Shown here: in pieces, positions 5,516 through 9,296 of the stretch | Position numbering within the stretch: the stretch's first letter is position 1 | How the letters are laid out: the number at the start of each line of letters is the position of its first letter | Source of the DNA: Flavobacterium sp. | GTDB taxonomy: Bacteria > Bacteroidota > Bacteroidia > Flavobacteriales > Flavobacteriaceae | NCBI GenBank assembly: GCA_005792865.1 | Contig: SXQR01000102.1 | Coordinates: 1 to 9,296, forward strand | Length of the DNA stretch: 9,296 nucleotides | Direction of reading: 5' to 3' | The notes under the pieces: model-generated | Told to the model about the DNA's origin: nothing | Database searches by the model: none | Seen by the model: only the letters and a program-made list of their open reading frames with translations | Program-made: the position numbers and the translations under genes

Positions 5516-5854
5516 ATGAAAAATTTCATCACCATAACGGCCTTGCTCGCGGTCTTCACCGTTTCAGGACAGGTTGACCGCGTGGAAACGCAAAGCGTAC
5601 AGGACAGGCTGGACCAGCAGCCGCCCGTTCCGGCACAGACCGCAGTGGACCGCGCGGCCCGTCAGGCCGACATCAACCGGCAAAACAACCGAAATGTAAT
5701 CGATTCGGAGAACATGCTCGAAGACCAGGTGGAGCGGGCAACGGGAAAGGAAAAGAAGAACCCTGCCGCGACCCCTCCCGCAACTGTGCATCCGCCACGG
5801 CTTTCCGATCCGGTATCGGCGCCGGTGAGCACACCCATCCGCACACAGAACTAG
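5516..5854 (+). CDS. Small exported Pro/Gln-rich protein, unknown function
   Basis: This 112-residue protein has a clear N-terminal signal peptide: Lys2, a hydrophobic core at about 4-16, and probable cleavage after VSG at 18 leaving Gln19. The mature part is hydrophilic and low in complexity. A Gln/Arg/Asp/Asn-rich middle contains repeated D-R-A-A-R-Q-A-D and R-Q-N-N-R-N patterns, and a Lys-rich stretch (GKEKKN) follows. The tail is rich in Pro, Thr and Ser. It is probably disordered or helical outside the inner membrane. There are no cysteines and no known domain. Its own upstream box and an overlapping terminator suggest a single-gene transcript. The consistent signal peptide and the terminator starting at the stop codon argue that it is real. 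I do not recognise a family. Confidence 0.7.
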   Translation: MKNFITITALLAVFTVSGQVDRVETQSVQDRLDQQPPVPAQTAVDRAARQADINRQNNRNVIDSENMLEDQVERATGKEKKNPAATPPATVHPPRLSDPVSAPVSTPIRTQN

Positions 5855-5876
5855 CCCCGAAAGGGGCTTTTGCTTT
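5853..5876 (+). terminator. Intrinsic terminator after the small secreted protein
   Basis: The stem AGCCCC (5853-5858) / GGGGCT (5863-5868) closes on a GAAA tetraloop, followed by TTTTGCTTTT. The left arm begins inside the TAG stop codon (5852-5854). The T-tract includes a TTTG (5869-5872) that may serve as the -33 element of the next gene. Confidence 0.8.
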
Positions 5877-5897
5877 TAAAAAAACTTTGTACTTTTA
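5869..5897 (+). promoter_or_regulatory. Putative promoter of the dienelactone hydrolase-led unit
   Basis: TTTG at 5869-5872 is followed after 17 bp by TACTTTTA at 5890-5897, one mismatch from TAnnTTTG, 14 bp before the ATG at 5912. The spacing is at the short end of the reported Flavobacterium range. The upstream element lies in the T-tract of the preceding terminator. Confidence 0.4.
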
Positions 5898-5911
5898 GAT
5901 AAATTTTTTCC

Positions 5912-6664
5912 ATGAAAACGCTTTCCATGATCCTTTTATTTGCTGTTACCGCATCGGCACAGCTCAAACCCATCGCGTATAAAGATGGCGCCCAAAAACT
6001 CAATGGTTTCGCGATTTCCCCGTCAAAGGCAAAAGCACCGGGCGTGCTGGTCCTGCCCGCTTGGCGCGGAATCGATCCACATGCCAAGGATTCGGCGGAG
6101 AAATTGGCAAAGATGGGATACCACGCCTTCATTGCCGATATTTACGGCGAAGGCAATATACCCAAGGACAATAAGGAAGCGGGCGAACAATCGGGTAAGT
6201 TCAAGGCAGATTTCAGGCTCTACCAATCCCGGATCCGCGCAGCGCTTGACCAGCTCATTGCCCAGGGCGCAGATCCCGACCGCATCGCCATCATCGGGTA
6301 CTGTTTTGGCGGTACCGGTGCGCTCGAGGCTGCCCGCGCGAATTTCCCGGTACAGGGTGTCGTGTCGTTCCACGGAGGTCTGGGCCGCGACGCCAAAAGG
6401 CCCGTTGAGAAGATCGGTCCTAAAATCCTGGTGTGCCACGGCGCCGATGATTTTTTTGTTCCCGAGGATGAAATCGACGCTTTCCACAAAGAGATGAAGG
6501 ATGCAAAGGCCGACTGGCAAATGATCTACTACGCCGATGCCGTCCATGCCTTTACCGAACCGTCGGCAGGATCGGACAAATCAAAAGGCACCGCCTACAA
6601 CGAGAAGGCCGCCAAGCGTTCATGGGAACACATGAAGCAATTCCTTGACGAAATCCTGAACTAA
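5912..6664 (+). CDS. Exported dienelactone hydrolase family protein
   Basis: This 250-residue alpha/beta hydrolase has a signal peptide (MKTLSMILLFAVTASA, cleavage likely after Ala16 leaving Gln17). The nucleophile motif is GYCFGG with Cys131, characteristic of dienelactone hydrolases, which use Cys-Asp-His in place of Ser-Asp-His. The acid is probably Asp180 in GADDFFVP and the base His212 in AVHAF. The region ADIYGEGNIP (75-84) and the C-terminal block A-Y-N-E-K-A-A-K-R-S-W are also usual for the family. True dienelactone hydrolases of aromatic degradation are cytoplasmic. An exported copy with no other aromatic-degradation genes nearby is more likely a general esterase or lactonase, so no clcD-type symbol is given. 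Its TAA is followed at once by the ATG of the DUF3667 gene, indicating translational coupling. Confidence 0.88.
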   Translation: MKTLSMILLFAVTASAQLKPIAYKDGAQKLNGFAISPSKAKAPGVLVLPAWRGIDPHAKDSAEKLAKMGYHAFIADIYGEGNIPKDNKEAGEQSGKFKADFRLYQSRIRAALDQLIAQGADPDRIAIIGYCFGGTGALEAARANFPVQGVVSFHGGLGRDAKRPVEKIGPKILVCHGADDFFVPEDEIDAFHKEMKDAKADWQMIYYADAVHAFTEPSAGSDKSKGTAYNEKAAKRSWEHMKQFLDEILN

Positions 6665-7636
6665 ATGGAGCACCGCCTAAGGGCCGACAAGACCTGCCTG
6701 AACTGCCGCAGGGTTGTCCCCGAACGTTTTTGCACGCACTGTGGCCAGGAAAATGTCCAGCCGCGCCGGCCATTCCATTACCTGTTCACGCATTTCGTGG
6801 AAGACCTCGTGCATTACGACAGCTCTTTTTATAAAACGGTCAAGGCCCTGCTGTTCAATCCCGGCAGGCTCACAAACGAATATCTTTCGGGCAGGCGGAA
6901 ATCCTACGTACCGCCGGTCAAGTTATACATCTTTATCAACTTACTGACTTTCTTCATGATCAGCCTCTTTTTCTCGGGGCACGATGGCGACTCGGATCTC
7001 AGCATCGACCTGGCGGGAACCCCGGAGCGAGTGGTAAAAGTTGACAGTACCCTTGCCGAAAAACAGACGCCGGCCGCCTTGCGAATGGGCGAATACAAAT
7101 CGCTGCGTGAAATGGACTCTGTCGAATCCCGCAAGCCCGACTCGCTCAAAATGACGGGCATCAGGTATTGGTACAATCGCAAGGCTGCGCGCGCCCAGGA
7201 AAAATACACCGTGGAGCAGTTGCAGGAGCGCTTCTACGAGAAATTCATGTCCACCGTACCCAAAGGGATATTCCTGTACCTTCCCGTTTTTGCGCTGGTC
7301 CTTTGGATCTTCCAGAATAAGTCGAGATGGCTCTACTATGATCACGGCGTGTTCACCCTGCACTATTTTTCTTTCCTGCTCCTGACATTTTCACTTTTGG
7401 CGACGGTCGAGGAATTGGCGGGCATGATCGACTTTATAAGTGATTGGATGTGGTTGCCCTGGCTGATGCTGCTCGGCTATTGGATCTTATACTTTTTCAA
7501 GGCGCACCGGCGGGTCTATCGGGAATCGGAATTGATCTCCTCAACGAAGTCGCTGGCCATGTTCGTCGTTAATTTATCGCTAATTTTCATATTTATAGTA
7601 GGTGTTCTGTTATATTCGGCAATAATTATCGACTAA
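6665..7636 (+). CDS. DUF3667 family zinc-ribbon membrane protein
   Basis: The 323-residue protein begins with a zinc ribbon (Cys11-x2-Cys14, Cys23-x2-Cys26, the last in CGQEN). The DUF3667 hallmark segment follows: FHYLFTHFVEDLVHYDSSFY, TVKALLFNPGRLTNEYLSGRRKSYVPPVKLY (about 37-88). Then come about five hydrophobic segments (near 86-104, 200-215, 230-250, 261-278, 297-320). The stretch between the first and second segments (about 105-195) is charged and probably lies outside the membrane. The family is widespread in Bacteroidota and its function is unknown; the ribbon suggests a cytosolic protein- or nucleic-acid-binding module on a membrane base. The ATG immediately follows the previous stop (TAA at 6662-6664), and the next gene starts 40 bp after its own stop with no terminator between. 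It is probably the middle gene of a three-gene unit. Confidence 0.88.
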   Translation: MEHRLRADKTCLNCRRVVPERFCTHCGQENVQPRRPFHYLFTHFVEDLVHYDSSFYKTVKALLFNPGRLTNEYLSGRRKSYVPPVKLYIFINLLTFFMISLFFSGHDGDSDLSIDLAGTPERVVKVDSTLAEKQTPAALRMGEYKSLREMDSVESRKPDSLKMTGIRYWYNRKAARAQEKYTVEQLQERFYEKFMSTVPKGIFLYLPVFALVLWIFQNKSRWLYYDHGVFTLHYFSFLLLTFSLLATVEELAGMIDFISDWMWLPWLMLLGYWILYFFKAHRRVYRESELISSTKSLAMFVVNLSLIFIFIVGVLLYSAIIID

Positions 7637-7676
7637 CGCTCATCGAACAATCGCTTTTTGATTTAAACAGTTATAT

Positions 7677-8696
7677 ATGAGAAACAGCATCATGATCCTG
7701 CTGATGGCGGGAATTGCCTCACAGTCCTGCACGGCGCAAAAGCAAAAGGCACCTGCCGACGCCGCAGCCTACGTTTCGACCATCACGGCGGCCGAACTCA
7801 GCAAGCATCTGCACATTGTCGCTTCGGATGAAATGCAGGGCCGAAACACCGGCGAACCGGGCCAGAAGAAAGCGGGAGAATACCTGATCGCGCAGTATAA
7901 AAAAGACGGCATCCCTTTTCCCACGGGCGCCAAGGATTATTACCAGCCTATCCCCGCTTCGTTCTTTGTCAAGACCTTTGCGCCCAAGCTCGGCGACAGC
8001 GAAAACATCTGGGCCTTTATAGAAGGATCGGACAAAAAGGATGAAATCGTGGTGGTATCGGCACACTATGACCATGTGGGGATGAAAAACGGCGAGGTTT
8101 ACAACGGGGCCGATGACGACGGGTCGGGCACCGTGGCACTACTGGAGATCGCCCAGGCCTTCCAGGAAGCCAAGAAAAAGGGACACGGCCCGCGCCGCTC
8201 TGTCCTGATCCTGCACGTGACCGGGGAGGAACACGGGTTGCACGGTTCGCGGTTCTATTCTGAAAATCCACTCTTCCCGCTTAAGAACACCGTGGCGAAC
8301 GTCAACATAGACATGATCGGGCGAAGGGATACTTTCCATCCGGACACGAACAACTATGTTTACGTCATCGGGTCTGACAGGTTGTCCACCGACCTGCACA
8401 ACGTAACCGAGGCGGCCAATGACAAATACACCAAGCTTGCGCTGGATTACAAGTACAATGACCTGAACGACCCACAGCGCTTCTATTACCGGTCAGACCA
8501 TTACAACTTCGCCAAGAACGGCATCCCGTCGGTGTTCTTCTTCAACGGGACGCATGAGGACTACCACAAACCCGGCGACGATCCTGAAAAGATCGAGTAC
8601 GATGCGCTGGAGAAACGCACAAGGCTGGCCTTTGCCACCGCGTGGGAAATCGCAAACCGCGAGGAGCGGTTAAAGGTCGATAAGGATGGAAAATAA
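7677..8696 (+). CDS. Exported M28-family zinc metallopeptidase (aminopeptidase-like)
   Basis: The 339-residue protein has a signal peptide ending near SCTAQ (17-21). Cys18 could be lipidated, but the residues before it (S-Q-S) are a weak lipobox, so signal peptidase I cleavage before Gln21 is equally possible. The two-zinc M28 site is complete. AHYDHVG gives His130 and Asp132. GADDDGSG (144-151) gives the bridging Asp. TGEEHGLHGS gives Glu184 (general base) and Glu185. NIDMIGR gives Asp212, and DYHKPGDD gives His297. The N-terminal SDEMQGRNTGEPGQKKAGEYL block is typical of Bacteroidota M28 enzymes. It probably trims N-terminal residues from peptides in the periplasm or outside the cell. It is the last gene of the 5912-8696 unit and is followed at once by a strong terminator. 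A PDZ or PA domain is not evident. Confidence 0.94.
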   Translation: MRNSIMILLMAGIASQSCTAQKQKAPADAAAYVSTITAAELSKHLHIVASDEMQGRNTGEPGQKKAGEYLIAQYKKDGIPFPTGAKDYYQPIPASFFVKTFAPKLGDSENIWAFIEGSDKKDEIVVVSAHYDHVGMKNGEVYNGADDDGSGTVALLEIAQAFQEAKKKGHGPRRSVLILHVTGEEHGLHGSRFYSENPLFPLKNTVANVNIDMIGRRDTFHPDTNNYVYVIGSDRLSTDLHNVTEAANDKYTKLALDYKYNDLNDPQRFYYRSDHYNFAKNGIPSVFFFNGTHEDYHKPGDDPEKIEYDALEKRTRLAFATAWEIANREERLKVDKDGK

Positions 8697-8698
8697 GC

Positions 8699-8721
8699 AA
8701 AGGCCCTTTCGGGCCTTTTTT
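8699..8721. terminator. Intrinsic, possibly bidirectional terminator between convergent genes
   Basis: The stem AAAGGCCC (8699-8706) / GGGCCTTT (8711-8718) has a TTTC loop and a following T-run. It starts 2 bp after the M28 peptidase stop (8694-8696). On the minus strand it lies just after the stop of the 94-residue gene (8720-8722), and its A-flanked left arm would give a short T-tail there too. It is the best terminator for the three-gene unit. Confidence 0.85.
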
Positions 8722-9004
8722 AATTGTTGCCGGTAGATTGGTTCTGTGACGGATTTCGGCTGTCGATGATCTCGGTGGGCATTCCGGTAAGCTCCTTCAC
8801 TTTTTCATAATCCTGCATGCTGCTTGTGATCCCGTAAACCTTTACGGTGTTCATGCCGCCGTGGATGATGGAATATATCCGTATGGATTCGGGAAGACAG
8901 GTCAGGAACTCGCGAAGTTCCGGCTCATGCTGGTAATAAAACGGGTCGCGGATTTCAATCAGGAAAAGAAAATCGGCTTTGGCAAGGGTATTTGAGGCAT
9001 TCAT
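8720..9004 (-). CDS. Hypothetical protein, 94 residues
   Basis: This small soluble protein has no signal peptide or membrane helix and no family I can name. The N-terminal part contains a hydrophobic strand-like stretch (ADFLFLIEI, about 10-18) and FYYQHEP. The middle has IRIYSIIHGGMNTVKVYGI, an alternating hydrophobic pattern suggesting beta strands. A helical segment around YEKVKELTGMP follows, and the tail is Asn/Gln/Ser-rich (SRNPSQNQSTGNN) and probably disordered. The strand-helix-strand-helix order could form a small alpha/beta or ferredoxin-like fold, but this is only inference. The start is ATG 9004, with a perfect TAnnTTTG box upstream at 9030-9037. A terminator shared with the peptidase lies at its 3' end. 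These flanking signals support it as a real gene. Confidence 0.65.
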   Translation of the reverse strand: MNASNTLAKADFLFLIEIRDPFYYQHEPELREFLTCLPESIRIYSIIHGGMNTVKVYGITSSMQDYEKVKELTGMPTEIIDSRNPSQNQSTGNN

Positions 9005-9029
9005 GTATTTTGGTATTCTACTGTAATTG

Positions 9030-9037
9030 CAAACGTA
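9030..9037 (-). promoter_or_regulatory. Putative -7 box (TACGTTTG) of the 94-residue protein gene
   Basis: On the minus strand TACGTTTG matches the Bacteroidota consensus TAnnTTTG exactly and ends 25 bp before the ATG at 9004. This is the same spacing seen for the response regulator and DUF1801 genes. No TTTG is evident 19-21 bp further upstream, so only half of the promoter is clear. Confidence 0.45.
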
Positions 9038-9115
9038 GGATCTACGCCGCCCTAAATTAAAAAAGGCATAAATAAATCACAAGATTTGTTATCAACAGCT
9101 GATGGTGAAAAAACC

Positions 9116-9296
9116 CTACGAGTTGTTCAGGTTTTCATTCTTGATGATGGTGATCTTGCCGATGTCCACCGCTCCCGAATTGTCCTTTACGATCCTGATT
9201 CCAAATACGTTGACGGGAATATCGATACCGGATTCGGAATGTCGCATTTCCTCGAGGATGTTCTCGTAATTGAGCGGGTGCAGCACGATAGAATCG
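9116..9296 (-). CDS. C-terminal end of an unidentified protein, 5' end beyond the window
   Basis: On the minus strand a frame is open from the window edge (first full codon at 9295-9293) to TAG at 9118-9116 and encodes 59 residues. It begins DSIVLHPLNYENILEEM and ends IGKITIIKNENLNNS. Codon use is like the neighbouring genes (GC-rich third positions), and the alternating hydrophobic stretches (IDIPVNVFGIRIV) look like a folded alpha/beta protein end. I do not recognise a family from this fragment. No clear terminator follows. The gene and the 94-residue gene run in the same direction, with 111 bp between, including the -7 box of the latter. Confidence 0.6.
   Translation of the reverse strand, partial: DSIVLHPLNYENILEEMRHSESGIDIPVNVFGIRIVKDNSGAVDIGKITIIKNENLNNS

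Noticed and set aside
9089..9097. TTATCAACA, similar to a DnaA box
   Set aside because: It is a single copy with one mismatch to the E. coli consensus; there is no cluster, AT-rich unwinding element or replication gene nearby.
1..9296. Mobile element, CRISPR array, phage module, tRNA/rRNA or defence system
   Set aside because: I found no transposase or integrase motifs, no spaced direct-repeat array, no target-site duplications and no tRNA-like cloverleaf. The genes are typical chromosomal Bacteroidota genes.

Overview
The window looks like a chromosomal stretch of a Bacteroidota bacterium, most likely a flavobacterium with an unusually GC-rich genome. The reasons are: gene content typical of that group (DUF3667 and DUF6766 membrane proteins, an Fpg/Nei-type glycosylase starting MPEGPS, a plant-type glutaminyl cyclase, DUF1801); starts without clear Shine-Dalgarno sequences; and several TAnnTTTA/TAnnTTTG boxes just upstream of starts, matching the Bacteroidota -7 element. 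Coding DNA is GC-rich, while some intergenic stretches (notably 3100-3346) are strongly AT-rich.

Layout. 3-2442 (+): C-terminal part of a glutaminyl-peptide cyclotransferase, an alpha/beta-hydrolase lipoprotein, and an Fpg/Nei-type DNA glycosylase. The glycosylase meets a minus-strand DUF6766 membrane protein (2443-3099) stop to stop with no spacer. An AT-rich divergent region (3100-3346) holds a good promoter and a doubtful 52-codon ORF. It leads to a stand-alone receiver-domain response regulator (3347-3799) closed by a 13-bp-stem terminator. A thioredoxin-reductase-like flavoprotein (3899-4795) follows, then a 177-bp convergent gap and a minus-strand DUF1801 protein (4973-5419). A divergent pair of identical -7-like boxes separates DUF1801 from a small secreted Pro/Gln-rich protein (5516-5854), which ends in a GAAA-loop terminator. 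5912-8696 is probably one transcription unit: an exported dienelactone-hydrolase-family protein, a DUF3667 zinc-ribbon membrane protein starting immediately after its stop codon, and an exported M28 zinc peptidase, closed by a strong terminator. Two minus-strand genes end the window: a 94-residue unknown protein (8720-9004) and the 59-residue C-terminus of another unknown protein (9116 to the edge).

Function. At least four products appear to be exported or lipid-anchored (alpha/beta hydrolase, small Pro/Gln-rich protein, dienelactone-hydrolase-like protein, M28 peptidase), and the cyclotransferase family is usually exported. This fits the envelope and periplasmic hydrolysis common in this phylum. 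The genes do not form one obvious pathway. I see no mobile element, CRISPR array, tRNA, rRNA or defence system. The region is largely ordinary; the most interesting points are the repeated promoter box, the internally duplicated DUF6766 protein, the atypical reductase and the unrecognised small proteins.
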